A stretch of 64,000 nucleotides of DNA from Qipengyuania flava (GCF_019448255.1 NZ_CP080410.1:1240001-1304000); one strand, 5' to 3'. Positions 35,261 through 45,513 are shown, counted from the stretch's first letter. Program-made: numbers and translations. Notes: generated by a model not told the origin, from the sequence alone.

Positions 35261-36277
35261 ATGTCTGCCGACGTAATACCTCTGAAGCGCAAGGAGCCGG
35301 AAGGCTCGATCGAACCCATGCTGGCTCTCACGGCATCGGGCATGAACCAGGTCAACCAGGTCATCCTCGACCGGATGCAGAGCGAAGTGCCGCTTATCCC
35401 GGCGCTGGCCGGTCACCTGATCTCGGGTGGGGGCAAACGCCTGCGCCCGATGCTCACGCTCGCCGGGGCGGAGCTGGTCGGCTATTCGGGCACCCGCCAC
35501 CACAAGCTGGCCGCGGCTGTGGAGTTCATCCACACCGCCACCCTGCTGCACGACGATGTGGTCGACGGCAGCGACTTGAGGCGCGGCAAGGCGGCAGCAA
35601 ACATCATTTACGGCAACCCGGCGACCGTGCTGGTCGGCGATTTCCTCTTCAGCCGCAGCTTTGAGCTGATGACCGAAGATGGCAGCCTCAAGGTCCTCAA
35701 GATACTTTCGGGCGCCAGCGCAATTATTGCGGAGGGCGAGGTCGACCAGCTGACCGCCCAGCGCAAGATCGACACGAGCGAGGAGCGCTACCTCCACATC
35801 ATCCGCGCAAAGACCGCCGCGCTATTTGCAGCGGCCAGCCGGATCGCCGCCGTTGTAGCCGAATGCGGCGAGGAGCAGGAGCGCGCGCTGGACGAATACG
35901 GCCGCAACCTTGGCGTCGCCTTCCAACTTGTCGACGATGCGCTCGACTACGATTCCAACGCAGCCGCCATGGGCAAGGATCGCGGCGATGATTTCCGCGA
36001 GGGCAAGATGACCCTGCCGGTAATCCTCGCCTATGCGCGCGGTGACGAAGACGAACGCGCGTTCTGGAAAGCGGCCATCAGCGGCTATCGGACGGAGGAT
36101 TCCGACCTCGAGGAAGCCATTGCGCTGATCGACGAGCACAACGCCGTGGCCGACACCAAGGCCCGTGCGCGGCATTTCGCTCAGCGGGCTATCGATGCGC
36201 TCTCGATCTTCCCGGACAGCGCGGCGCGCCAGGCGATGACGCAGGCGGCGCTGTTTGCCGTGGCGCGCGGATACTGA
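35261..36277 (+). CDS. Trans-polyprenyl diphosphate synthase (IspB-like)
   Basis: 338 residues from ATG 35261. Both aspartate-rich motifs are present: LLHDDVVDGSDLRRG (FARM) and FQLVDDALDYDSN (SARM). GGGKRLRPML is the isopentenyl diphosphate binding start. It makes the long prenyl chain used for ubiquinone. The chain length (octa-, nona- or decaprenyl) cannot be judged by eye. Confidence 0.93.
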   Translation: MSADVIPLKRKEPEGSIEPMLALTASGMNQVNQVILDRMQSEVPLIPALAGHLISGGGKRLRPMLTLAGAELVGYSGTRHHKLAAAVEFIHTATLLHDDVVDGSDLRRGKAAANIIYGNPATVLVGDFLFSRSFELMTEDGSLKVLKILSGASAIIAEGEVDQLTAQRKIDTSEERYLHIIRAKTAALFAAASRIAAVVAECGEEQERALDEYGRNLGVAFQLVDDALDYDSNAAAMGKDRGDDFREGKMTLPVILAYARGDEDERAFWKAAISGYRTEDSDLEEAIALIDEHNAVADTKARARHFAQRAIDALSIFPDSAARQAMTQAALFAVARGY

Positions 36278-36298
36278 TCCGCGCGGGGGCCCAAAGGC

Positions 36299-38725
36299 GT
36301 GCCCGACCTTCCGATCCACTCCGTCTTGCCCGACCTTGTCGCGGCGCTTCGGGATAGCACCGGCGCGGTCCTCGTTGCGCCTCCGGGCGCGGGCAAGACT
36401 ACGGCTGTTGCGCCAGCGCTCCTGGGCGAGGAATGGTGCACGGGCACCATCATCCTGACCTCGCCGCGCAGGGTCGCTGCTCGCGCGGCAGCCGAACGCA
36501 TGGCGCAAATGCTGGGCGAAAAGCCCGGCGAGACGATCGGCTATCTCACCCGGCTCGATTCCAAGCGCTCGTCGAAAACGCGCGTACTGGTCGTGACCGA
36601 AGCGATCTTCGTCAACACGATCCTTGCCGATCCCGAGCTCGAAGGGATTTCGGCCGTGCTGTTCGACGAGGCGCACGAACGGCATCTGGACAGCGATCTC
36701 GGGCTCGCGCTTGCCCTGGAAAGCCGCGGCGTGCTGCGCGAGGACCTGCGCGTGCTGGTCATGTCGGCGACGATCGACGGAGCGCGCTTCGCACGCCTCG
36801 TGGGCGAGGGCACGCCGGTCATCGAAAGCGAGGGGCGCGCCCATCCCTTGCGGATCGCATGGCTCGGTTCCTCTCCGCAGCTCCAGACCGAAGATGCCAT
36901 GGCACAGGCCATCGGCACCGCATGGCGCGAGGAGGAAGGAGACATACTCGCTTTCCTGCCTGGCGTGCGCGAGATCGAGCGCACGCGCGAGCGGCTGGAG
37001 ACGCGCTTGCCCTCGGCTCTCGTCCTGCCGCTTCACGGACAGGTCGATCCCGCCGGCCAGCGCGCAGCCATTCGCCGCGATCCCGATGGGCGGCGACGGA
37101 TCGTGCTGGCGACAGCCATTGCGGAAACCTCGCTCACGCTCGACGGCGTTTCGGTAGTGGTCGATGCGGGTCTTTCCCGAAGGGCGGAATTCGATCGGGC
37201 TGCCGGGACCACCCATCTCGTGACGCACCGCGCCAGCCAGGCCGCCGCCGCACAGCGCGCGGGGCGCGCCGCGCGGCAAGGGCCGGGCGTCGCCTACAGG
37301 CTCTGGGAAGAGGCGGGGCACGCCGGGCGCCAGGCCTACGATCCGCCGGAGATGCTCACGGCCGATCTGGCGCCACTGGTTTTGGCGCTCGCCGAATGGG
37401 GCAGCGGCGATCCGCAGGCGCTCGCCTGGCTGGACCCGCCACCCGACGCCTCGCTTTCGGCTGCGCGAGAGACGCTCATTGCCCTTGGCGCGCTCGACAC
37501 GGAGTTCCGCATCACCGAACGCGGGCGCAAACTTGCCGCTCTGCCGCTCGACCCGCAGGGCGCCGCGACCGTCCTGTTCGGGGCGGAGCACGGTGCGGCC
37601 GAGACGGCAGCGCGGCTGGCCCTCCTGCTGCAAGAGCGCGGACTTGGCGGCCGCGGTGAGGATATCGAGGCGCGTCTCCAGCGCTGGAACACAGACCGCA
37701 GCCCGCGCGCCGAAGCAAGCCGGATGCTGGCAGCGCGTTGGGCCAAGCGGGCGCAGCAGCTTGTGGAACACGCGCGCGGTGGAAACCCGCCGCCTGCTGG
37801 CGTGATGCTCGCCGCCGGGCGCCCCGAATTCGTTGCCAAGCGTCGTGACGCAAGCGGGGAGAACTGGATCACCGCAGGCGGTCGGGGCTTTGTCCTCGAT
37901 CCGGCTTCACCCCTGGCGCGCGCCGAGTTCCTCGTTGTCGGCGATGCGCAGGGCCAGGCAAAGGGTGCGCGGATCACCTCGGCTGTGGCGCTTGAGGAGG
38001 CTGATCTCGTCCAGTGGCTTGGCGAGCGCATAGAGAAACGTTCGGTGCTGCGCTGGACCGGCGAACGGGTCGAGGCCCTGCTCGAGCGCAGGCTCGGCGC
38101 GATCACGCTGGCGCGGGGTTCCGATCCGTCTCCCGACCCACAGGCGCTTGTGGACATGCTTGTGGAAAAGGCTCTGGAAAACCCGGCAAAGATCCTTCCG
38201 ACAGAACTGCTTGCACGTGGTCGTTACGCCGGGATCGAGGCTCTGGGTATCGAAGGACTGGCCGCCACGGCACCGGTTTGGCTGGCGCCGCTGCTCGAGA
38301 GTCGACGCGATCTTGCCGTCCCGAAAGGCAGGCTGGTCGACGCCCTGCTCGGGCAAATGGACTGGGACAGCCGCCAGGCGCTCGACCGGCTGGCTCCGCG
38401 CGAATTCACCTCTCCGGCGGGCACCACGCACCGGATCGACTACACGGGCGATGATGCTCCCAGCGTCGAGGTGCGGGTGCAGGCGCTCTTCGGTCTCGAA
38501 CGCCATCCCATGGTCGGAAATACGCCGCTGCTGCTCAAGCTCACCAGCCCTGCCGGTCGTCCGATCCAGTCGACCCGCGACCTGCCCGGTTTCTGGCGCG
38601 GCAGCTGGGAGGATGTGCGCAGGGACATGAAGGGCCGCTATCCCAAGCACCGCTGGCCCGAGGAACCATGGGCCGAAAAGCCCAGTTTGAAGACGAAGAA
38701 CGCCTTTTCAAAATCCGGCGGCTGA
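36299..38725 (+). CDS. hrpB: ATP-dependent helicase HrpB
   Basis: 808 residues from GTG 36299. It is a DEAH-box helicase: Walker A APPGAGKTTAV, box DEAHERH, VMSATIDGARF, TAIAETSLTLDGVSVVVDAG and QRAGRAARQGPGVAYRL. The HrpB-specific C-terminal domain is present (GTTHRIDYTGDDAPSVEVRVQALFG, then WRGSWEDVRRDMKGRYPKH). The length is normal. RNA substrates of HrpB are not well defined. Confidence 0.95.
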   Translation: MPDLPIHSVLPDLVAALRDSTGAVLVAPPGAGKTTAVAPALLGEEWCTGTIILTSPRRVAARAAAERMAQMLGEKPGETIGYLTRLDSKRSSKTRVLVVTEAIFVNTILADPELEGISAVLFDEAHERHLDSDLGLALALESRGVLREDLRVLVMSATIDGARFARLVGEGTPVIESEGRAHPLRIAWLGSSPQLQTEDAMAQAIGTAWREEEGDILAFLPGVREIERTRERLETRLPSALVLPLHGQVDPAGQRAAIRRDPDGRRRIVLATAIAETSLTLDGVSVVVDAGLSRRAEFDRAAGTTHLVTHRASQAAAAQRAGRAARQGPGVAYRLWEEAGHAGRQAYDPPEMLTADLAPLVLALAEWGSGDPQALAWLDPPPDASLSAARETLIALGALDTEFRITERGRKLAALPLDPQGAATVLFGAEHGAAETAARLALLLQERGLGGRGEDIEARLQRWNTDRSPRAEASRMLAARWAKRAQQLVEHARGGNPPPAGVMLAAGRPEFVAKRRDASGENWITAGGRGFVLDPASPLARAEFLVVGDAQGQAKGARITSAVALEEADLVQWLGERIEKRSVLRWTGERVEALLERRLGAITLARGSDPSPDPQALVDMLVEKALENPAKILPTELLARGRYAGIEALGIEGLAATAPVWLAPLLESRRDLAVPKGRLVDALLGQMDWDSRQALDRLAPREFTSPAGTTHRIDYTGDDAPSVEVRVQALFGLERHPMVGNTPLLLKLTSPAGRPIQSTRDLPGFWRGSWEDVRRDMKGRYPKHRWPEEPWAEKPSLKTKNAFSKSGG

Positions 38726-38742
38726 ATTAAGGGGCGCCCATT

Positions 38743-39021
38743 ATGGCAGCACGAATTTACCAGCGACCGCAAAGCGCGATGCAATCGGGCAAGGCCCGCA
38801 CCGACGAGTGGGTGCTCGAATTCGAACAGTCCGAAGCGCGCCGCGCCGATCCCCTGATGGGCTGGACCGGCAGCGGGGACACGCAGGCGCAGGTCTCGCT
38901 CACCTTCCCGAGCAAGGACGAAGCGAAAGCCTATGCCGAGAAATATGGCATCACCGCCCGCGTCCACGCGACGCCGCCCAAGGGTCTCAAGCTGCAGGCC
39001 TACGCCGACAATTTTCGGTAA
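38743..39021 (+). CDS. NDUFS4-like NADH dehydrogenase accessory subunit
   Basis: 92 residues, the ETC complex I subunit conserved region family. The pattern ARIYQRPQSAMQSGKARTDEWVLEF, PLMGWTGSGDT and LTFPSKDEAKAYAEKYGI is diagnostic. It is the alphaproteobacterial counterpart of the mitochondrial 18-kDa subunit and binds complex I. It precedes the SRP RNA and dnaX. Confidence 0.95.
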   Translation: MAARIYQRPQSAMQSGKARTDEWVLEFEQSEARRADPLMGWTGSGDTQAQVSLTFPSKDEAKAYAEKYGITARVHATPPKGLKLQAYADNFR

Positions 39022-39054
39022 TTGATTTTTATCGCTCCCGTCGCCATATGGCGC

Positions 39055-39150
39055 CTCGGGAGTCGGTCGGACGTTTGCGTTCGCTCACCGGGTCAGGTCC
39101 GGAAGGAAGCAGCCCAGGTGGATTGCGGCGGGTCGGCCGGCTCCTCTTTC
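39055..39150 (+). ncRNA. ffs: Bacterial signal recognition particle RNA (4.5S type)
   Basis: The strictly conserved core GGTCAGGTCCGGAAGGAAGC followed by AGCC lies at about 39101-39124. The ends pair: GGAGTCGG (39059-39066) with CCGGCTCC (39137-39144), closing one long hairpin of about 90 nt. It forms the SRP with Ffh. Exact ends are approximate. It sits between the complex I subunit gene and dnaX. Confidence 0.93.
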
Positions 39151-39211
39151 ACCCACAATTCGTGATCGCGGCGGCATGACTTTTGCCGCGCCAGTGCCTA
39201 CCTAGTGGGGC

Positions 39212-41041
39212 ATGGCTGATTCACCGGACAATCCTGACGCGCTTCCCTGGGAAGACGAGGCCGAAAAGGCCGATGCGCCCAGCGCGGCGGAACTGGAGGA
39301 AGCCGGACAGGAATCGATGTTCGGCGGCGCACCGTCACCTGCGCCCGAGCCGACCGCCGAAGCCGCACCCGAACCGGCGCCGTCTGCGCCAGCGCAATCG
39401 GCACCTGCGCCTGCTGCTGAACCGTCGCAGCCCTACCGCGTCCTTGCCCGCAAGTACCGTCCGCAGACCTTTGCCGAGCTGATCGGGCAGGAGGCGATGG
39501 TGCGCACGCTGGCCAACGCAATTGCGCGCGACCGGCTGGCGCATGCCTTCCTCATGACGGGGGTTCGCGGGGTCGGGAAGACCTCGACCGCGCGCCTCAT
39601 TGCCAAGGCGCTCAACTGCATCGGGCCGGACGGAAACGGCGGGCCGACAATCAGCCCCTGCGGCGTGTGCGAGCCGTGCCAGGCGATTGCCGAAGGCCGC
39701 CACATCGACGTGATCGAAATGGACGCCGCCAGCCACACCGGCGTCGACGACGTGCGCGAGATCATCGAAGCGGTGCGCTACGCTGCCGTTTCGGCGCGCT
39801 ACAAGATCTACATCATCGACGAGGTCCACATGCTCTCGCGCAACGCCTTCAACGCGTTGCTCAAGACGCTCGAAGAGCCGCCGGCGCATGTGAAGTTTCT
39901 CTTCGCGACGACCGAGGTGGAGAAGCTCCCGGTCACCGTGCTCAGTCGCACGCAGCGTTTCGACCTGCGCCGCATCCCGGTTGAGCTGCTCGAAGCCCAT
40001 TTTGCGGAGATCTGCCGCAAGGAAGGCGTCGATGCCGAGCCCGAGGCGCTGCACATCATCGCCAACGCGGCCGAAGGCTCGGCGCGCGATGGGCTGTCGA
40101 TCCTCGACCAGGCGATCGCGCATGCCGACCTCGACACGGAAGGCAAGGTTACCGCTGCGCGCCTGCGCGAAATGCTGGGTCTCGCCGACAAGGGCGCCCA
40201 GCGGCGCCTGTTCGGTCATATCCTCGAAGGCGATGGCAAGGCGCTGCTCGCGGGGATCGACGAGCAATATGCGCTCGGTGTCGAACCGCTCGCGCTGATG
40301 CGGGCGCAGATGGACCTCGCGCACCGCATTACCGTGGCGCAGGTGTCGGGCGCCAAGCCCGAAGGCGTGAGCCCGGACGAGCGGGAGCAGCTCGGCGAAT
40401 GGGCAGGGCGGCTTCCGGCGGGGCAATTGCACCGGCTGTGGCAGCTCCTTCTGAAAGGACACGAGGAAGTCCGCCTTGCGCCCGATCCGCTGGTCGCCTT
40501 GCGCATGGCGCTGCTGCGGACGCTGCACGCAGGGCAGATGCCGGACCCGGGCAAGCTTGCGAAGAAGATCGAGAAGCTGGCCGAAGCCGGACCGGCGCCC
40601 GCGTCCCCGGCAGGTGGGGGCGAAACGGCAGCGGCCCCGCAGGCCTCGCTCGACTGGCAGGGTCTGGTCGATGCCATCGACGCCTCCGGCCTGATGCAGG
40701 AGGCCAGCATCATGCGCTTGCAGGTCCGTGTCATCGAGCTTGCCGACGGCACGCTGCGCTACGGCCGAGACCCCAAATTCTCCGACGATATTGCGCCGGT
40801 GCTGCGCGTAGCGCTCCACCGCCACAGCGGCAAGCGCTGGACGGTCGAGGAAGTGTCGGGCGGCAAGGGCGCTCCTTCGCTGGTCGAAGTGATCGAGGCG
40901 GAGCGCGCCGCGGCGGATGCCGCCATGCGGGAACATCCACTCGTAAAAACCGCGTTCGAGACCTTTCCCGAGGCCGAACTGATTGAAGAAGGCGGCGGAT
41001 CCCCCCAGCGCCGCGACATACCCTGGAGTAGAAAAGCATGA
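39212..41041 (+). CDS. dnaX: DNA polymerase III subunits gamma/tau
   Basis: 609 residues. An acidic Pro/Ala-rich N-terminal tail (~70 residues) precedes the clamp-loader core: YRPQTFAELIGQEAMV, Walker A GVRGVGKTSTARLIAKALNC, zinc cysteines CIGPDG...CGVCEPC, and Walker B IYIIDEVHML. The C-terminal tau part is short. I see no A-rich slippery stretch for a gamma frameshift. It overlaps the YbaB gene by four bases. Confidence 0.96.
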   Translation: MADSPDNPDALPWEDEAEKADAPSAAELEEAGQESMFGGAPSPAPEPTAEAAPEPAPSAPAQSAPAPAAEPSQPYRVLARKYRPQTFAELIGQEAMVRTLANAIARDRLAHAFLMTGVRGVGKTSTARLIAKALNCIGPDGNGGPTISPCGVCEPCQAIAEGRHIDVIEMDAASHTGVDDVREIIEAVRYAAVSARYKIYIIDEVHMLSRNAFNALLKTLEEPPAHVKFLFATTEVEKLPVTVLSRTQRFDLRRIPVELLEAHFAEICRKEGVDAEPEALHIIANAAEGSARDGLSILDQAIAHADLDTEGKVTAARLREMLGLADKGAQRRLFGHILEGDGKALLAGIDEQYALGVEPLALMRAQMDLAHRITVAQVSGAKPEGVSPDEREQLGEWAGRLPAGQLHRLWQLLLKGHEEVRLAPDPLVALRMALLRTLHAGQMPDPGKLAKKIEKLAEAGPAPASPAGGGETAAAPQASLDWQGLVDAIDASGLMQEASIMRLQVRVIELADGTLRYGRDPKFSDDIAPVLRVALHRHSGKRWTVEEVSGGKGAPSLVEVIEAERAAADAAMREHPLVKTAFETFPEAELIEEGGGSPQRRDIPWSRKA

Positions 41042-41373
41042 ATATGGAAGAGATGCTCGCGCAGGCCCAGCAGGCCGCCGAAACGATCCAGAAGCAGATG
41101 AGCGAATCGCAGGCCAAGCTCGACGAAATCGAAGTCGAGGGCACGGCCGGCGGCGGGCTGGTAAAGGTCCGCGCCACCGCGCGTGGCCGCATTCTTGGCG
41201 TCACCATCGATGAAAGCATGATGAAGCCCGAAGAGAAGCAGATGGTCGAGGACCTGGTGACCGCTGCTTTTAACGATGCCCGCGACCGTGCCGATCGCAA
41301 GTCGGCCGAAGAAATGGCGAAAATTCAGCAGGGTGTGGGCCTGCCGCCGGGCTTCAAACTGCCGGGCATGTAA
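41038..41373 (+). CDS. YbaB/EbfC family nucleoid-associated protein
   Basis: 111 residues. The family pattern is clear: MEEMLAQAQQAAETIQKQM, then VEGTAGGGLVKVRATARGRIL and KQMVEDLVTAAFNDARDRA. It binds DNA as a dimer and is usually linked to dnaX and recR; recR is not next to it here. ATGA overlap with dnaX. Confidence 0.95.
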   Translation: MNMEEMLAQAQQAAETIQKQMSESQAKLDEIEVEGTAGGGLVKVRATARGRILGVTIDESMMKPEEKQMVEDLVTAAFNDARDRADRKSAEEMAKIQQGVGLPPGFKLPGM

Positions 41374-41488
41374 GCCGTTTGCGCATCGTCACGAAGAAAC
41401 ATGCCTAATATATCGGTAACGACGACTTAGGTAATTCTCAAAGAGATGCCGCTACTTAGCCTGTTCGAATGGACAGGAAGGTATCGCG

Positions 41489-41992
41489 ATGCGCACCACT
41501 ATCCGGAGTTTGGGGCTTGGCCTGACAGGCGCGGTTGCGCTTGCCGGCTTCAGTTCGCCGGCGCAGGCTGCCCGCAACGGCGGGGGGCTTGCCCTGGGTG
41601 CCCAGGTGGATGGCGAATGCACGGTCTCCGCAACCGATCTGGCATTTGGTATCCTCGATACCCAGAACGTGACCACGGTTGATGCGGAAGGCACAGTGAC
41701 GGTTTCCTGCGCCGCCACGACGGTGTTCAAGATCCAGCTCGACTGGGGTGAAAACGCTGTCGGAGAACAGCGTCGTATCAAGAACGCCAACGGCGACTAC
41801 TTGCCTTATGAGGTATACCGGAACGCCAACCGGACGCAGCGCTGGGCGCTGATCCCGGTCCAATCGCGCAATGGCGTGATCGTTGGCGGAGGCACGGAAG
41901 ACTTTGAGGCTTACGGCACGCTGAGCGGCATCACGCCGACCACGCCGACAGGCTACTATGTCGACAATCTGACGGTGATGATCACCTTCTGA
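41489..41992 (+). CDS. Spore coat U (SCPU) domain secreted protein 1
   Basis: 167 residues with a signal peptide (LGLGLTGAVALAGFSSPAQA). One SCPU Ig-like domain follows: ECTVSATDLAFGILDTQNV, VSCAATTVFKIQLDWGENA and the C-terminal strand YVDNLTVMITF, which resembles the ends of chaperone-usher pilins. SCPU proteins are typically subunits of secreted fimbrial-like structures. No chaperone or usher gene is in the window. A similar protein follows at 42082. Confidence 0.85.
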   Translation: MRTTIRSLGLGLTGAVALAGFSSPAQAARNGGGLALGAQVDGECTVSATDLAFGILDTQNVTTVDAEGTVTVSCAATTVFKIQLDWGENAVGEQRRIKNANGDYLPYEVYRNANRTQRWALIPVQSRNGVIVGGGTEDFEAYGTLSGITPTTPTGYYVDNLTVMITF

Positions 41993-42008
41993 CAGAGCTG
42001 GTTCGCGG

Positions 42009-42024
42009 TTAGCGGCGCGTTAAC
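42009..42024 (+). promoter_or_regulatory. CtrA-like site (TTAG-N7-TTAAC)
   Basis: TTAGCGGCGCGTTAAC upstream of the second SCPU gene, one base off the CtrA consensus TTAA-N7-TTAAC. It would fit control by the cell-cycle regulator seen for surface appendages in alphaproteobacteria. Not proven. Confidence 0.3.
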
Positions 42025-42081
42025 CACAATTTAGGTGCGTCCTTCTAGAACGCAGACTTCGGGTCACGGGGTCTGCGTTTC

Positions 42082-42570
42082 TTGTTTCGATTTGTCACTA
42101 TCTTGCTCGCAGGAGCGGTGTTCACAGCGTCTTCGCCGCAGGCGCACGCACAGAACGAGGGCCGGCTTAGCCCGACGGTCGAAGTTATTGACGGCTGCAC
42201 GGTCCTCACGTCGCAGATGGCGTTCGATGTAAGCGGCGGAGCGGGAACGGGGCCGATCGACAGCAGCACGCAGATCGCGATCGAATGCACGCGCCTCGCT
42301 TTGTTTCGAATCGATATGGATTACGGCAGCAACGCTGCGGGAACGCAGCGTCGCATGCGCAACGCCTCGGGTGACTACATTCCATATGAAATCTATCGGA
42401 ACGCCGCGCGCACCCTTCCTTGGGGATCGGGATGGGGCAACGCGCCCTGGGGTATTGCATGGGGCCTCGGCACGGGAAGCGTCACAGCTTACGGTCGCAT
42501 CGATACCGTTCCGACGGGATTGTCCCCCGGCCTCTATGAGGACGTAGTGACCGTAAGTATCACATTTTAA
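42082..42570 (+). CDS. SCPU domain secreted protein 2
   Basis: 162 residues from TTG 42082. An in-frame CTG at 42073 would add MRF, and there is no ATG after the TAG at 42046. The signal peptide is FVTILLAGAVFTASSPQAHA. The SCPU domain has IDGCTVLTSQMAFDV, IECTRLALFRIDMDYGS and the end VVTVSITF. It shares AAGTQRRMRNASGDYIPYE with its neighbour (AVGEQRRIKNANGDYLPYE), so the two arose by duplication. A Trp/Gly-rich insertion (LPWGSGWGNAPWGIAWGLG) is distinctive. Confidence 0.8.
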   Translation: MFRFVTILLAGAVFTASSPQAHAQNEGRLSPTVEVIDGCTVLTSQMAFDVSGGAGTGPIDSSTQIAIECTRLALFRIDMDYGSNAAGTQRRMRNASGDYIPYEIYRNAARTLPWGSGWGNAPWGIAWGLGTGSVTAYGRIDTVPTGLSPGLYEDVVTVSITF

Positions 42571-42576
42571 GACGCT

Positions 42577-42771
42577 TTAGGCGTGCTTGGGGTGCGCCAT
42601 GCGATCCACAAGCAGATCGCGGTCGTTGTCGAACTCGCGCCAGCCTTCCACCTCGTCGCGTATGAGCGACGCGTTGCAGCGATCGCAGTTGGTGCGGAAA
42701 TCGAACTTGTCGTGCCAGACACGCCGTCGATTGACCCGGTGGCCTTTCACCTTGCAAACCAGCGATTTCAA
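42577..42771 (-). CDS. Small zinc-ribbon-like protein (DUF1660 type)
   Basis: 64 residues. LVCKVKGHRVNRRRVWHDKFDFRTNCDRC has the Cys-GH and CxxC spacing of DUF1660-like small proteins. It is basic in the first half and acidic in the second. The function is unknown. It is convergent with the SCPU gene, and the region upstream up to lon has no other gene. Confidence 0.7.
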   Translation of the reverse strand: MKSLVCKVKGHRVNRRRVWHDKFDFRTNCDRCNASLIRDEVEGWREFDNDRDLLVDRMAHPKHA

Positions 42772-42964
42772 ATGCCCACCTCCAGAAAAGGAACGAAAGT
42801 TTCTTCTCTCCTGCTACCTTGGGTATTTACCTTAGTTTTGCGTCATCACGATTGTAATGATGCGTCATCCACATGACTTTCGTGTGCGGCGTTGCGATGT
42901 GGGACGGCGCTCACCATATTCCTTTCGAACGGGCCCCAGGCGCGGCCCCTGAATGGACTGGAAT

Positions 42965-45352
42965 ATGACCGAGAATTACCCCCTCCTTCCCCTGCGCGAC
43001 ATCGTGGTTTTCCCCGGCATGGTCGTGCCGCTGTTCGTCGGCCGCGACAAATCGGTCGCCGCGCTCGAAGCAGCGATGGAAGGCAGCAAGGATATCTTCC
43101 TTCTCGCGCAGCTCGATCCGGGCTGCGACGACCCCGAAGGCGACGACCTCTACGATGTGGGTGTCGTGGCGCAGGTACTGCAGCTCCTGAAGCTGCCTGA
43201 CGGCACGGTCCGCGTGCTGGTGCAGGGCACCTCGCGCGCGGTGCTCGAGAAGCTTTCGACCCGCGGTGACTTCGTCGAAGCAACCGTGGCGGTGCATGAC
43301 GCGGTGACGGCATCCGGCAGTGAAGTGCTGGCGATGATGCGCCAGGTGGTCGAGCAGTTCGGCGAATACGCCAAGCTCAACAAGAAGCTCGGCGAGGAAG
43401 CCGCCGATCAGCTGACCGATATCGACGACGCCGGCGAACTGGCCGACACGATCGCGGCATCCATCAACGCCAAGGTGTCCGACAAGCAGGCGCTGCTGGT
43501 CGAGAAGGATCCCCTGAAGCGGCTCGAGATGGTGATGTCCTACATGGAGGGCGAGCTGTCGGTGCTGCAGGTGGAACGCCGTATCCGCGGCCGCGTGAAG
43601 CGGCAGATGGAGAAGACCCAGCGCGAATATTACCTCAACGAGCAGTTGAAGGCGATCCAGAATGAGCTGGGCGGCGACGATGACGGCAGCAACGAGATCG
43701 CCGAGCTGACCGAGAAGATCGCCAAGACCAAGCTGTCGAAGGAAGCGCGCGAAAAGGCCGAAGCCGAGCTCAAGAAGCTCAAGGCGATGCAGCCGATGAG
43801 CGCCGAGGCTACGGTCATCCGCAACTATCTCGATGTGCTGCTGGGCCTGCCCTGGGGCAAGAAGAGCAAGGTCAAGAAAGACATCGGCGAAGCCCAGAAG
43901 GTGCTCGATGCCGACCACTATGGCCTCGAAAAGGTCAAGGACCGGATTATCGAATACCTCGCCGTGCAGGCGCGCACCCGCAAGCTGAAGGGGCCGATCC
44001 TGTGCCTCGTCGGCCCGCCGGGCGTGGGCAAGACCTCGCTGGGCAAGTCGATTGCGAAGGCGACGGGCCGCGAATTCGTGCGGCAGTCGCTTGGCGGCGT
44101 GCGCGACGAAGCCGAAATCCGCGGTCATCGCCGCACTTACATCGGCTCGCTCCCGGGCAAGATCGTCACAAACCTGAAGAAGGCCGGCAAGAGCAATCCG
44201 CTGTTCCTGCTCGACGAGATCGACAAGCTCGGCCAGGATTTCCGCGGCGATCCGGCCTCGGCCCTGCTCGAAGTGCTCGACCCCGAACAGAACAACAAGT
44301 TCCAGGATCACTACCTGGAGCTCGACCTCGATCTGTCGGACATCATGTTCGTCACCACGGCGAACAGCCTGAACCTGCCGCAGCCGCTGCTCGACCGCAT
44401 GGAGATCATCCGGCTCGAGGGCTACACCGAGGACGAGAAGGTCGAGATCGCGACCCGCCACCTGTTGCCCAAGCAGGTGAAGGAGCATGGCCTCAAGGAT
44501 GGCGAGTTCGAGCTGACCGAAGAGGGCCTGCGCGACCTTATCCGCTACTACACGCGCGAAGCCGGCGTTCGCACGCTGGAGCGCGAGCTGGCGCGCCTCG
44601 CACGCAAGAGCCTGCGCAAGATCCTCGAGAACGAGACCGAAAGCGTGACCATCACGCCGGAAAACCTCAGCGACTTTGCCGGTGTGCGCAAGTTCAAGCA
44701 TGGTATGAGCGAGGAGGAACCGCAGGTCGGCGCCGTCACCGGGCTCGCCTGGACCGAAGTGGGCGGCGAACTGCTAACCATCGAAAGCGTGACCACGCCG
44801 GGCAAGGGCGAGATCAAGACCACCGGCAAGCTCGGCGAGGTCATGAACGAAAGCGTCGCGGCAGCCTTCAGCTTCGTGAAGGCGCGCGCACCGCATTATG
44901 GGATCAAGCCGAGCCTGTTCCAGCGCCGCAACATCCATATCCACCTGCCCGAAGGCGCGGTCCCTAAGGACGGCCCGAGCGCGGGTGTTGGCATGGTCAC
45001 CTCGATCGTGTCGACGCTGTCGGGGGTTGCCGTCCGGGCCGACGTCGCCATGACCGGCGAAGTCACTCTACGCGGCCGTGTCCTGGCGATCGGTGGGCTG
45101 AAGGAAAAGCTGCTCGCGGCGCTGCGCGGCGGGATCAAGAAGGTCCTCATCCCGGAAGAGAACGTGAAAGACCTCGCGGACATTCCGGCAAATGTGAAGG
45201 ATGGCCTCGAGATCGTGCCGGTTGCCCATGTCGATGAGGTGCTTGAGCACGCGCTTTGCAGCGTGCCGGAGCCGATTGAGTGGACCGAAGCAGACGATCT
45301 GGCGAGCCAGCCGGACCACGCGCAGAACACGCCGTCGCCGACCGCCCATTAA
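42965..45352 (+). CDS. lon: ATP-dependent protease Lon
   Basis: 795 residues from ATG 42965 (GGACTGGA upstream); another in-frame ATG lies at 42953. The N-terminal substrate domain begins [20 protein letters not shown]. Walker A is [13 protein letters not shown], and the catalytic Ser sits in [11 protein letters not shown] with the Lys in [19 protein letters not shown]. It degrades misfolded and regulatory proteins. A strong terminator follows and then hupB, the usual alphaproteobacterial order. Confidence 0.97.
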   Translation: MTENYPLLPLRDIVVFPGMVVPLFVGRDKSVAALEAAMEGSKDIFLLAQLDPGCDDPEGDDLYDVGVVAQVLQLLKLPDGTVRVLVQGTSRAVLEKLSTRGDFVEATVAVHDAVTASGSEVLAMMRQVVEQFGEYAKLNKKLGEEAADQLTDIDDAGELADTIAASINAKVSDKQALLVEKDPLKRLEMVMSYMEGELSVLQVERRIRGRVKRQMEKTQREYYLNEQLKAIQNELGGDDDGSNEIAELTEKIAKTKLSKEAREKAEAELKKLKAMQPMSAEATVIRNYLDVLLGLPWGKKSKVKKDIGEAQKVLDADHYGLEKVKDRIIEYLAVQARTRKLKGPILCLVGPPGVGKTSLGKSIAKATGREFVRQSLGGVRDEAEIRGHRRTYIGSLPGKIVTNLKKAGKSNPLFLLDEIDKLGQDFRGDPASALLEVLDPEQNNKFQDHYLELDLDLSDIMFVTTANSLNLPQPLLDRMEIIRLEGYTEDEKVEIATRHLLPKQVKEHGLKDGEFELTEEGLRDLIRYYTREAGVRTLERELARLARKSLRKILENETESVTITPENLSDFAGVRKFKHGMSEEEPQVGAVTGLAWTEVGGELLTIESVTTPGKGEIKTTGKLGEVMNESVAAAFSFVKARAPHYGIKPSLFQRRNIHIHLPEGAVPKDGPSAGVGMVTSIVSTLSGVAVRADVAMTGEVTLRGRVLAIGGLKEKLLAALRGGIKKVLIPEENVKDLADIPANVKDGLEIVPVAHVDEVLEHALCSVPEPIEWTEADDLASQPDHAQNTPSPTAH

Positions 45353-45383
45353 CATAAGATATGCTGCGATGCAGCGACTCGTG

Positions 45384-45414
45384 AGGCCCTTCGCACCCGT
45401 TGCGGAGGGCCTTT
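45384..45414 (+). terminator. Rho-independent terminator after lon
   Basis: AGGCCCTTCGCA, a short loop, then TGCGGAGGGCCTTT. The stem is GC-rich with a short T run. It lies 32 bases after the lon stop. Confidence 0.8.
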
Positions 45415-45513
45415 GCGCAGGTGTGCAGTGCAGCATTGAATGGTGAATGTGCGCTTCACCCTAAAATTGTTCGCACTGGCCCCAAAAACCGCCGATTCTG
45501 GCCGAATTTGCCT

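Noticed and set aside
39212..41041. Possible programmed frameshift site in dnaX
   Set aside because: I saw no A-rich slippery sequence with a following hairpin at the expected position.
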